Source: Acidobacteriota bacterium
Lineage (GTDB): Bacteria > Acidobacteriota > UBA4820 > DSQY01
Direction of reading: 5' to 3'
DNA: 38,508 nucleotides
NCBI GenBank assembly: GCA_021813555.1
Contig: JAKAKG010000227.1
Span: forward strand, 1 to 38,508
Shown here one piece after another: positions 20,994 through 29,431 of this stretch (position 1 is its first letter; each line of letters starts with the position of its first letter). The position numbers and the translations under genes are program-made. The notes under the pieces were generated by a model. It worked only from the letters and a program-made list of their open reading frames with translations. It had not been told where the DNA came from and did not search any database.

Positions 20994-23900
20994 GGAGCGT
21001 ACTCCAGGTAGAGTTTGAAGGCGCCGCTCTTGGCTGGGACGGGCGTCCCGCCCGCCGGGTCCAGAATGGCGAGGTGGCTCGGGCTCAGGAGCAGGGTGAT
21101 GTCCTTGGGAGAGATACGGATGTTCACTCCCTTGGCCGTGGTCCCGTCGATCATGATAGCCTCGGCGGGGAGCTGCCCCATGAAACACATGCTGGGCGTG
21201 TTGGCCGTGTTCTCTTTGTAGAGGATGGAGCGGCCCCAGATGGAGCGAATGGGTCGGCTCTCTCCGGTGAAGGTGAATTTCTGGGAGCACTGCGAGGCGT
21301 CGAAGCTCAGCCGGGCACTCCAGGGCAGTTCATGGATGCGCGTCCCCGCCTCCCCGCCGATGTTGGTCCGCTTGCGCACGAGGGGCGGCGCCCCAGCCGC
21401 CCCGGTCCAGATGATGGCCAGGAGCATGGAGGACGGCGTGGAGATCCCGCCCAAGGTCCCGGGCGTGTCCCGCAGGTCCGGATCGTCCAGCCAGATCCCG
21501 AGGTGCACCCCCGCCGCGAGGGTGGCGGTGAGGGCGTCTTGCAGGACCACCGTACCTGTAGCCGCGTCGAAGTGGGTTAGGTAGAACTCGTTTCCCGCCT
21601 GATCTCCGTCCAGAACCACGCAGTGGGCGCCGAGCGCGGGCGTCCCCGCTGGGACCTGGAGGATGAAGGTGGACTCATTCGAAGCGCTCTGAACCGTGCC
21701 CACCACATATTCATCGCTCTCCTTGTCCGAGGGTCCAACCGCCGTGCCCGTCAGGGGAATGAGCGTGAGCACCAGGCCGCTGTCATAGGTGGCCCGGATG
21801 GCGTAGGCCGAGGTGGGGGAGAAGTAGGTGGTGGCCGTTTCGGGCAGACGGTGCTCCGTCACCGCAATTTCTCTGCCCATCATCCTGATCTTTCCGTTCC
21901 GCACCGCGACGGCGCCCCCGCTTCCGGAGTCCCCGGAGGGGGCCACTTCTACGCCCTCCTCGGAGGGGAGGGTCACGTTCCAGGCAGAGTAATTCTCCGA
22001 GGCGGCCACGTCCCCCTTGATGGCTTCGATGTCCGTCGCAAACTTTTTCAGGTCAGCGAACAGGCTTGAGGTCTGAGGGCTGAGGGAGCTTCGGATCTTC
22101 TGGGGCCCGATGTTGGCAAATTCGGAAATCTGTTGGTCTGAGATGTTCGTCATGTAGGCCAGCAGCGCCACGAGGTCAGACCAAATCCCCTCCGCGTCCA
22201 CGCTCATCATCTGCCCGCTTTCAACGTTTCTTGGGCGGTAGGGGAGGATGGGGTATGTGGGAGTGACGGTGGCGCCGATGAAGTTCTTGCCCGTGAGGTC
22301 CGCCCCCGCCATGGTCACGTCCATGGCCACCGGGGAGAACCGGTATCCCGCCTTGAGGGGATAGAGCGTTACCAAGCCGTCCGGAACATCGGCTAGGTGG
22401 TACGTACCGTAAGCGTCCGTGCTGGCCGAGAGGGTTCCGGACACCACGTTGACCCCCGGCAGGGCGGCGCCCCCGGCCCCAGTGATGGTGCCCGAGATCG
22501 TGTGGCCTGTTCCGGTGGGGCCTACGGTGACAGCGCCAAGAAAATCGATGCCGGTCCGGTCCGCTCCAGCCACGCTCACGGCACGAGAGCTGGGCGTGAA
22601 CGTGTAGCCGGACCGCACGGGGGTGAGGGTGTAATCCCCGTCAGGCAGTCCCGGCAGGATGAACTGGCCCAGCGCGTCCGAAGTGGAGGTCACCCCGCCG
22701 GCCGAGACGGTTACTCCGGAAATCACGCCGCCCGTTTCCGTCCGTATGGTTCCAGAAATCGAGTGGGATCCCGCCGCCGCCGTGGCAGCGAAGTTGATTC
22801 CCGTCACGTTGGCGCCCGCCAGAGTGACATTGGTCAGAACGGGGGTAAAGGTGTAGCCGTTCAGGCTCGGAGTCACCGCATACGTGATGTCGTAGCAGTT
22901 CTGGATGGTGTAGTTCCCGGTGGCGTCGGTGATGGCGCTCAGGCCGTTCCCCGCGTTCACCAGGACACCCTCCAGCGCGGCCCCGTCAATCGTCACCCGC
23001 CCGGAGATGCTGTGGAGGTAGGTGCCTGCTCCGGTGGCGTGGAAGTCTTGGTTCGGGATGCTCAGAGTGGTGACCGTGACGGAGCGGGACAGCGGTTCCC
23101 AGTTGGTCCCGGCGGCGGGGCGGATGGTGTAGCTTCCCGCGGTCAGGTGGTCGAAGGTGTAGAGGCCGTTCTGGTCGGTCCATACCGAGCGGGATTCGGT
23201 TCCCTCCATGATAATGAGCATCCCGGACATTCGGGTGACCCCGTCCGTGTCGTACAGGGTCCCCGTGATCTGATAGATGCCGGCGGGCGCGCCCACGAAG
23301 TTCTGGTTGATGAGGGGCGCCGTGAGGTTGGCGATGTAGAGGTAGGACGGGGTGAAGATGTAGCCCCCGCACGAGGGTGTGAGGGTTTGGGGCCCGGGAG
23401 CCAGGGAAAGCTCCCAGTAGCCGTCCGCGCCGGACATGCACTGGTCCATCCCGTTCGATACGTAGACGTAGGGAAGCGGCGTTCCATCCCCGAGCCGGGT
23501 ATACCCGGAGACGAGGATTCGGGTCGGCGCGGCGTAGCCCGTGAAGTTCACGCCGGTGGCGTTACTCCCCGCGAGATTGACGGCGGTGGCGGCGGGCTGG
23601 TATTGATAGCCGCCGCTGTAGGGGGTGACGATCCACGCCCCGTCTACCAGGCCGTTGATGGTGTAGTAACCATCGGCGCCCGTCGTGGTGTTGTTGCCCT
23701 GGGCGGGGTTTCCAGCTCCAGGGTCGGCGGTGACGGAGACACCGGAAATGGGCGCGCCACTGCTGTCCTGCACTCTCCCCGAAATGGACCTGGCAGTAAC
23801 CACCGGCGTGGCCACGAAGTCCTGTCCCGAGGCGTCCGCGCCGCTGATGGTTCCCGCGCGGGACGCGGGAGCGAAGGTGTATCCGGTCAGTTCGCAGGCG

Positions 23901-24601
23901 ACGCTGAAGGCGGAGCCGTCCTCGCAGTTGGGGAACGAGAAGTACCCCCCTCCGCTGGTCCAGGTGCCCAGTTCCAGGCGTCCGATGGTTCCCCACACGT
24001 GGACGCTGTCCACGCCCGTTGTGCCGTCCGCCAGCGTCACGCGCCCGCTGACGGCGTAGGTGGGGACCACCACGGCGGTGGCCGTGATGAGCTGGTCCGG
24101 GGGGGCCGTCGTGCCCGTGGTGAGGGTGAGCGGATCGGGAGCGAAGGTGTATCCGGTCAGGACGGGGTCGAGGGAAATCGGAGTGGATGACGGCACATAA
24201 ATGACGCACATCCCCGCGGAGGAGGTGAAGAAGCCGGAGACGTTGGTGACTCCGTTCAAGGTGAGCGCGATTGCTACATTGCCGACCCCGGTTCCGCTTC
24301 CTAGCCGGACGTAGGTCCGGACTTTCACGGCCCCGCTTCCGGCGGCTGCGGTGAGAATGAAACTAACGGTATAGTTGGTGCTCAGTGATATGGTTTGGCT
24401 TGCGCTCAAAAAATAGGCGCTTTTGTAATAGGATGGAGTGATTTTATAGGTCCCCGGCACCAGGTTTGCGGAGGTGTAGTATCCTTCTCCGTTCGTTCTT
24501 ACGACGGAAGAAATCCCCGTATCCGTGTTCAGGATGGTGACGTAACATCCCGATAGGGGCTCTCCGTTGGCGTTGGTGATGGTTCCTACGATCATGCCCA
24601 T
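20990..24601 (-). CDS. Tail fibre/spike-like protein with nine beta-sandwich repeats (1203 aa)
   Basis: Residues 1 to about 788 are nine tandem units of 82-92 residues. Each follows ISGxV-x-DG-x-x-L-x-GV-x-V, a T-D-x-x-G-x-Y turn, L-x-x-G-x-YTLTP, GYTFTP and a final VTLAGA-x-x-TG-x-NF. That is the pattern of carboxypeptidase-regulatory-like (prealbumin/SpaA-like) domains. The C-terminal 415 residues are different, with coiled helices (about 835-880) and a beta-rich end, probably the virion-attached or receptor-contacting part. It is likely a long side fibre or adhesin. ATG 24601 has GAGGTAGACC upstream. No signal peptide, so it should assemble in the cytoplasm. It lies between the nozzle-like gene and the sulfotransferase-like gene. 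Confidence 0.85.
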   Translation of the reverse strand: MGMIVGTITNANGEPLSGCYVTILNTDTGISSVVRTNGEGYYTSANLVPGTYKITPSYYKSAYFLSASQTISLSTNYTVSFILTAAAGSGAVKVRTYVRLGSGTGVGNVAIALTLNGVTNVSGFFTSSAGMCVIYVPSSTPISLDPVLTGYTFAPDPLTLTTGTTAPPDQLITATAVVVPTYAVSGRVTLADGTTGVDSVHVWGTIGRLELGTWTSGGGYFSFPNCEDGSAFSVACELTGYTFAPASRAGTISGADASGQDFVATPVVTARSISGRVQDSSGAPISGVSVTADPGAGNPAQGNNTTTGADGYYTINGLVDGAWIVTPYSGGYQYQPAATAVNLAGSNATGVNFTGYAAPTRILVSGYTRLGDGTPLPYVYVSNGMDQCMSGADGYWELSLAPGPQTLTPSCGGYIFTPSYLYIANLTAPLINQNFVGAPAGIYQITGTLYDTDGVTRMSGMLIIMEGTESRSVWTDQNGLYTFDHLTAGSYTIRPAAGTNWEPLSRSVTVTTLSIPNQDFHATGAGTYLHSISGRVTIDGAALEGVLVNAGNGLSAITDATGNYTIQNCYDITYAVTPSLNGYTFTPVLTNVTLAGANVTGINFAATAAAGSHSISGTIRTETGGVISGVTVSAGGVTSTSDALGQFILPGLPDGDYTLTPVRSGYTFTPSSRAVSVAGADRTGIDFLGAVTVGPTGTGHTISGTITGAGGAALPGVNVVSGTLSASTDAYGTYHLADVPDGLVTLYPLKAGYRFSPVAMDVTMAGADLTGKNFIGATVTPTYPILPYRPRNVESGQMMSVDAEGIWSDLVALLAYMTNISDQQISEFANIGPQKIRSSLSPQTSSLFADLKKFATDIEAIKGDVAASENYSAWNVTLPSEEGVEVAPSGDSGSGGAVAVRNGKIRMMGREIAVTEHRLPETATTYFSPTSAYAIRATYDSGLVLTLIPLTGTAVGPSDKESDEYVVGTVQSASNESTFILQVPAGTPALGAHCVVLDGDQAGNEFYLTHFDAATGTVVLQDALTATLAAGVHLGIWLDDPDLRDTPGTLGGISTPSSMLLAIIWTGAAGAPPLVRKRTNIGGEAGTRIHELPWSARLSFDASQCSQKFTFTGESRPIRSIWGRSILYKENTANTPSMCFMGQLPAEAIMIDGTTAKGVNIRISPKDITLLLSPSHLAILDPAGGTPVPAKSGAFKLYLEYAP

Positions 24602-24604
24602 GGT

Positions 24605-26647
24605 CTACCTCGCTCCCACAAAGGACAGCGCCGCTTGGTGAAGGGTGATGGAGCCCCGGCCCCGGGTGAGGACCTGGGCCTGGGTGAGGCCGCCCAGACT
24701 ACCCTGGGGCGCTGTGAAGCGTAGTTTCTGCGCGTGGTTCCGGTCCCAGTGACACAGGTCCGGGTTTTCGGTCCAGAAACCGATGGCCCCCGTATCGTCC
24801 GCGTTCAGGTTCACGTCCGTGCCCCACATCATGGGCCCTCTCGGGACGGACCACCGCTTGACGGTGGGCAGGTCCCGCTCGTCCACCGCGAAGCAGGCGA
24901 GGATGGGCTCCACGTCCCCGGTCAGGTCCAGGTCCAAGTGGCGCGTGCGTTTGTAGCCAAACCGCGAGCCCAGATCTTGGAACAGGAAGTGCAGCTCCGA
25001 CTCAATCACCTCATCCCCGCCAAGCTGGCCGTAGGTGTAGAGGGTGCCCTTGGAGCAGAGCACGAGGCGGCGCTGATGGCGACACCAGACGGCGGGGCAG
25101 GCCAGAAAGCCGTCCCATGGCGTGGTCTGTGGGATGTCCGGGAATCCGTCTGGGACCGGGAGCTTGAGGTTTCCCGAGAGCGAGGTGTCTTGGTAGGGAA
25201 CCTTCAGCGTAAAGAACTCCTCAAGCCTGTTCCGGTTGTCCCATGAAAACCATGCCCCCCGGACTTCGTTCCACACCAGCGCCTCCCAGCCTGTTCCGCT
25301 CGTGACTGGCAGGAGGAAGAAGGCCTGCTTGGCGTCCGGGTCGTAGGTGGCGGAGGAGTAAGCCAGGCCAGGACGGTTCTCGATGGCGTCCTTGACCGGA
25401 TCGCTCATGGGCACATCCTTGAGCTGGAGCTGCCGCGTGATTTCAAAGATGCCTGCGGCCCCCAGCATGGCGATGCCGGTCCCGGTGTAGGTCCACGAGG
25501 CCGGGCCCGCGCACCCCGTGTTGGGTGATAGCTCGATGAGGGCCAGGTCTGAGTACGTCGCGAAATCGTTTCCAGAGAGCAGAAACGTGCTCCCGGCCTT
25601 GGCGATGATGAGCCCTGAGGCCACGAAGTTGAGCCGGTCGCCCAGCGCCGTCGAGGCCATGGCCGTGACGATGTCCGCGTCGGCCGTGCGCGCCTCCGGC
25701 CAGTAGGGGCAGAGGGTCCAGGCGTCGGAGGATTCGGTCCACCGGACCGATGCGCCCATGCGGCTGTCGAAGTTGCCCTTAAAGCCGGAGAGAAACAGCC
25801 GGCCAGCGTGGCGGGCCACCACCGAAGGGTATCTCCACCCGTCGTCGTCGGCGGACACCTGGACGAGCGCTTGCGTGTCGTTCCCCTGTCCGGTCAGGGG
25901 CAGGGGGTCCACGGCGAAGGGGGTCTTGAGCTTGAAGGTGCCTGGAGTGAGGGTCTTGGTGGTGTTGGCCGACTTGCAGACGACATACAGCGCGCCGGAG
26001 ATGAGTCCCCCCAGCACCGTATCTCCCTTGGCCTCGTAGACCACTTCGTCTCCGTCCTCCAGGGTGTTGCCCGGGATCTTGAAGGTTCCCGTAGCCACCT
26101 CCACGGACTTCTTGGGAACGATCAGCGAGGCCGCGGAAAACCACGTGGCGCTCGGGTAGGCCAGATCGTTCTGCCCGTCCCACTCCATGAGGTGGTTGGT
26201 CCCCGATGCGATGTAGAGTTTATCCGCGAAGGTTTCACAGCAGACCATGGGAGTCATGTTGGGAAAGGCCGGGGCCGAAGAGGGGCCTTTCACTTCCACG
26301 AGGTTAAGGCCCTGGCCTGGGGCGTGGCGGAAGAGGCGCGTGGGGGTGACCACCACGCGGATGGGGGACAGAGCGCCGGTCTTCTGGTAGTCGTAAACCG
26401 CGAGGATGGGCTCTTGCAGTTCCAGCTTGGTGGCCGGGTCGATGAGCGTTTCAGGGACGAACGCCTTTCTGCGCTGGATGCTGGCTCCAGGGCCCAGGAC
26501 GGGCTCCCAGTTGCGCAGTTTTCGGGCCATGTTCAGGGCCATGGTCCGGGAGAGCTTGTGCTCTCCAATCCCGTGGTACTCTCCCGAAGCGAGATCGTCG
26601 AAGACCAGGTCCGTGCACCCGGCCTTCTGGCTGCGTTCCATCCTCAC
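24605..26647 (-). CDS. Tail nozzle/stabilisation-like protein (680 aa)
   Basis: It starts at GTG 26647 with GGGGA upstream; ATG 26641 is an alternative. The sequence has repeated beta-blade-like segments (LYIASGTNHLMEWDG, GRLFLSGFKGN, GSTFLLSGNDF, LVLCSKGTLYTYG), as in the propeller nozzle proteins of P22-like and related podoviruses that close the tail after packaging. Length and order, directly after the adaptor, agree. It probably sits at the tail tip and carries the fibre protein encoded next. The call is by topology and synteny rather than a signature motif. Confidence 0.75.
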   Translation of the reverse strand: MRMERSQKAGCTDLVFDDLASGEYHGIGEHKLSRTMALNMARKLRNWEPVLGPGASIQRRKAFVPETLIDPATKLELQEPILAVYDYQKTGALSPIRVVVTPTRLFRHAPGQGLNLVEVKGPSSAPAFPNMTPMVCCETFADKLYIASGTNHLMEWDGQNDLAYPSATWFSAASLIVPKKSVEVATGTFKIPGNTLEDGDEVVYEAKGDTVLGGLISGALYVVCKSANTTKTLTPGTFKLKTPFAVDPLPLTGQGNDTQALVQVSADDDGWRYPSVVARHAGRLFLSGFKGNFDSRMGASVRWTESSDAWTLCPYWPEARTADADIVTAMASTALGDRLNFVASGLIIAKAGSTFLLSGNDFATYSDLALIELSPNTGCAGPASWTYTGTGIAMLGAAGIFEITRQLQLKDVPMSDPVKDAIENRPGLAYSSATYDPDAKQAFFLLPVTSGTGWEALVWNEVRGAWFSWDNRNRLEEFFTLKVPYQDTSLSGNLKLPVPDGFPDIPQTTPWDGFLACPAVWCRHQRRLVLCSKGTLYTYGQLGGDEVIESELHFLFQDLGSRFGYKRTRHLDLDLTGDVEPILACFAVDERDLPTVKRWSVPRGPMMWGTDVNLNADDTGAIGFWTENPDLCHWDRNHAQKLRFTAPQGSLGGLTQAQVLTRGRGSITLHQAALSFVGAR

Positions 26648-26656
26648 GTCATTCCC

Positions 26657-27382
26657 CTACAGCAGAGGTGAAATCCACGGGCTCACGATGACGCTCTGGT
26701 CCAGGATCATGGCGTTGTAATCTCCCAGCGCGCGCTGGTACATGGCCTCCGCGAGCTGGCGCTGCATTTCCCGCTCCCGGGTGTCAAAATCCTCGGCGCT
26801 GCGCATGGCGCGCCAGAGGCACCACTGTTGTGCGGCGTCGATCAGCAGGGCCGGGATGGGGACCAGGGCGGTGTCCTGGGATGTGGGATCAATGGCGCCT
26901 TCGCTGGTCCAGCCGGGAGGCTCCACGGCAGCCAGGGGCCAGTACCATATTTCCAGGGTGGCCGCTTGGGCGGGCGGGGGATGGAGCAACAACCCCGTCT
27001 GGCCCGTGGAGAGGGGAGCTACGGCAAAGGCGAGGGGCGTGCCCGGAGACAGACCTGGGTTCTGGTCCCGCTCGTAGAGGATCGCCTCCTGGGTGGTTGG
27101 GGCCAGCACCCGGCGGGAGTTGTCAGGAGAAAGCACCTGTACCCGAACGAGGCGGGTCGGCTCGAAAGGCAGCGTCACCAAGGCCGCCCCGGCGGTTACG
27201 GGCACCGACCTGAAGACGCCTGAGTCTGGGTCTTGCGCCAAGGGGATGTCTACGGCCAGCTTGCGCACGAACCGCACGAGGTAGCCGAAGAGGCGGCGGT
27301 CCGGCCACCGTTCCACGAGGGTGGTCTCAGTGGATCCTCCGAGGTCCTCCCGGATCCCGTCGAAGAACTCTGCCATCAGCAT
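26657..27382 (-). CDS. Head-tail adaptor-like protein (241 aa)
   Basis: ATG 27382 has AGGAGCCCCCC upstream. The product resembles phage adaptor/connector proteins: an N-terminal helix, a beta region in the centre (FRSVPVTAGAALVTLPFEPTRLVRV, LEIWYWPLA), then helices (LIDAAQQWCLWRAMRS...FDTREREMQRQLAEAMYQRALGDYNAMI) and a short C-terminal strand. Position just before the nozzle-like gene supports this. No catalytic or metal motif is seen. Confidence 0.75.
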   Translation of the reverse strand: MLMAEFFDGIREDLGGSTETTLVERWPDRRLFGYLVRFVRKLAVDIPLAQDPDSGVFRSVPVTAGAALVTLPFEPTRLVRVQVLSPDNSRRVLAPTTQEAILYERDQNPGLSPGTPLAFAVAPLSTGQTGLLLHPPPAQAATLEIWYWPLAAVEPPGWTSEGAIDPTSQDTALVPIPALLIDAAQQWCLWRAMRSAEDFDTREREMQRQLAEAMYQRALGDYNAMILDQSVIVSPWISPLL

Positions 27383-27394
27383 GGGGGGCTCCTG

Positions 27395-27991
27395 TTACAT
27401 CCCAGGGAGGCGCTGGCGACACGGGACGCGGGAGGTGATGGTCCCGGCGTAGTGGCCGCTCACGGTGACGAAGGCCCAGTTCCCCCACAGGTCCACGGCT
27501 GAGGCGGTAATGAGGATATTGTTGGGACGCCTGGCATCCGCCTGGACGGCGAGGGGGACGCCCGTACCGTTCCGGCAAGCCACCCAGGTGTCCAGGCCGA
27601 CCGCCAGATGGGTATCGCAGTACACCGCCACCGCGTTCGTACTCGTGCCATACACGCAGTGGCAAGGACGGTCCGCCGTGAAGCCGGGTCCTGGAGTGGT
27701 GATGGAAACCGTGGGGCCTCCCGTCTCGCTCACCTGATAGAAGTGGATGCGCGCGCCGTCCGTCACGGCTCCAGGATCGGTCACTGGACTGGTGGTATCG
27801 GTGAAGGCGATGGTCCGCGTGGTCATTTCTGGGGTGTCCGAGCGGATCACCGTATACGGGGAGACGCCCCCTGAGAAGGTCAGGACCACGTCCGCCCCGC
27901 TCTTCTCCACCGTGAGGGAGACCGATTGGGCGAGCGCGGGAAGGGCCAGCGTCAGGACCGCGCCAAGAATCAGGACCGCCTGTTTTCGCAT
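27395..27991 (-). CDS. Exported Ig-like protein, Cys-rich (198 aa)
   Basis: The start is ATG 27991, with AAAGGGAG upstream. Residues 1-21 (MRKQAVLILGAVLTLALPALA) are a textbook Sec signal with cleavage before Gln22. The next 80 residues look like an Ig/fibronectin-type sandwich (VSLTVEKSGADVVLTFSGG, YTVIRS, ITFYQV-like end). The C-terminal part has a cluster of cysteines (CHC, YCD, ACRN, PCRQR) that could form disulfides in the periplasm. It lies inside the virion gene operon, which is unusual for exported proteins. It may be a surface adhesin or an inhibitor of host factors. No family is recognised. Confidence 0.8.
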   Translation of the reverse strand: MRKQAVLILGAVLTLALPALAQSVSLTVEKSGADVVLTFSGGVSPYTVIRSDTPEMTTRTIAFTDTTSPVTDPGAVTDGARIHFYQVSETGGPTVSITTPGPGFTADRPCHCVYGTSTNAVAVYCDTHLAVGLDTWVACRNGTGVPLAVQADARRPNNILITASAVDLWGNWAFVTVSGHYAGTITSRVPCRQRLPGM

Positions 27992-28026
27992 GCACGTACT
28001 CCCTTTGGACAGTGTGAGTGTGGTGT

Positions 28027-28590
28027 TCACGTCTGGTCCCCGGGCACCTCGCCCGCTTCGATGGTTTCCGAGGACAGATAGTGCTTCTTGGGAGCCCCCA
28101 CGAGCAGGCCCCTGAGCTGGTACGTGTGGGGCCTGGGAGCTGTGCCGTCGTAGGCTCGGCCCGGTTTGGACAGGATGGGTGAGCCATCCTCCAGGAGTTC
28201 CCACCGCTGGATCAGCCCCGCCGGCAGCTCCGGAGGGTTGAACCCCACGCTCGCCAGCGTCTCCCCTTCCGTCGTGGCGGCAGGGGGGAAGTAGACCGGA
28301 CGAAGGTCCACCGTGGGGTCGGTGGCGGCGAACTTCTGAGCGATGACCCACCCTCCCCCGATGGAGAGGGGACCCTGGCCGCAGGCCAGCCACGCGCCGC
28401 CTTGAGTGGGTGTAAACCGCCACTGACCGCAGGCGTAAGGGGTGAGGGACACGTCCTTATCCGAGGCGGCGACGGGGTACACCGTGAGGGTGGCCGAGGC
28501 CACCTCCGGAGCGGCGCAAGTGAATTCGAGGGCGAAGGCCGGGGTCACGGCCAAGAGACACAAAGGGATGACAGACAGCCATCGGCGCAC
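28027..28590 (-). CDS. Exported protein in the morphogenesis operon (187 aa)
   Basis: The start is GTG 28590, seven bases after AAGGAG; the stop of the previous gene is inside its ribosome site. Residues 1-20 (RRWLSVIPLCLLAVTPAFA) form a signal peptide. The mature part begins LEFTCAAPEV and contains two Cys/Gly/Trp motifs (YACGQWRF, WLACGQGPL) and later beta-strand-rich sequence. The cysteines may form disulfides. It is the third of four consecutive signal-peptide genes. Function unknown. Confidence 0.8.
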   Translation of the reverse strand: MRRWLSVIPLCLLAVTPAFALEFTCAAPEVASATLTVYPVAASDKDVSLTPYACGQWRFTPTQGGAWLACGQGPLSIGGGWVIAQKFAATDPTVDLRPVYFPPAATTEGETLASVGFNPPELPAGLIQRWELLEDGSPILSKPGRAYDGTAPRPHTYQLRGLLVGAPKKHYLSSETIEAGEVPGDQT

Positions 28591-28600
28591 GGCGCTCTCC

Positions 28601-29431
28601 TTAATTGGCAATGATCCAGTCGGCGCTTGAAATGGTGCCCGCCGCGAAATACAGCTTCTTGGCGGAGGTGTCCACGTACATGTCCCCCACCTTGCCCGGT
28701 GTGCTGGTGGGTGCCGCGCCTCCGCTTGAAATCGCCGGGGCCGTGCTCGCGGGAGCAAAGTAGGCGGCGTGTTGGCCACCGAGATAATCCGCGTTCAGGT
28801 TGCCCACCAGGGTGGTGGAGGCGACGGTGAAAGGGGCCGTGCCCGTGACAACGGTGGAGACAAAGGCCGGCGCGCTGGGGGCGTATTTGAACAGCGCTCC
28901 CCCGTCTCGCATGAAGGTGATTTGGCTGTTCACACCGAGGCCGAAGAAGTTGATCTGTGAGGCTCGGTAGGTGCCGATGGCCACGAAAGGATACGGTTCT
29001 AGGTAATTGACGCACTGGCCCGAGTCGATGTATACATCTCCGGCGTCCCCTGAACTGCCAGCGTCCCCCCCCGAAATATTCACATCCCCGCCGCGAAGAA
29101 GGCCCCCTAGGCCGGGTAGGATTGCTCCGCCTCCCCTGATGTTGACGGTTCCGCCCCTGTCCGTGAGGTTGACAGCCATGGCTCCCTGGATCGTCACGTT
29201 CGCGGTGTTGGCCGTAGCGGTGCCGCTGGACGTGATGGTCTGCGTCAAGAGCGTGTGCGTTCCCAGGTTGAGGTCCGACGTGGCCCCGGTGTAGGGGACG
29301 AGACCAGACACGTCCGTGGGTGTCCCGCCCGACGGGTAGGTGCCGCCTTTCGGCCCGGTCTGTGTGGGTGCGGCGATGGCCAACACCATCGCGAGCGCGG
29401 CGACTTTCAGGCCCAGCGTCCAGCGGTTCAC
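28601..29431 (-). CDS. Exported fibre-like protein, paralogue B (276 aa)
   Basis: The start is GTG 29431, in a GTGA overlap with the previous stop. Residues 1-20 (LGLKVAALAMVLAIA) are a signal peptide. Then comes QTGPKGGTYP (24-33) and GLVPYTGATSDLNLG (43-57), a segment widely seen in phage tail fibres. The middle contains a Gly/Ile-rich stretch (VNIRGGGAILPGLGGLLRGGDVNISGG). The C-terminus (GKVGDMYVDTSAKKLYF...ADWIIAN) resembles a fibre-tip motif. It is clearly related to the upstream gene over the first 60 residues. A fibre-like protein with a Sec signal is unusual. Confidence 0.8.
   Translation of the reverse strand: MNRWTLGLKVAALAMVLAIAAPTQTGPKGGTYPSGGTPTDVSGLVPYTGATSDLNLGTHTLLTQTITSSGTATANTANVTIQGAMAVNLTDRGGTVNIRGGGAILPGLGGLLRGGDVNISGGDAGSSGDAGDVYIDSGQCVNYLEPYPFVAIGTYRASQINFFGLGVNSQITFMRDGGALFKYAPSAPAFVSTVVTGTAPFTVASTTLVGNLNADYLGGQHAAYFAPASTAPAISSGGAAPTSTPGKVGDMYVDTSAKKLYFAAGTISSADWIIAN

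Noticed and set aside
22397-24190. 597-codon plus-strand frame opposite the tail protein
   Set aside because: Gly/Arg/Val-rich composition and repeat pattern follow from the repeats of the real gene on the other strand; no independent signal supports it.
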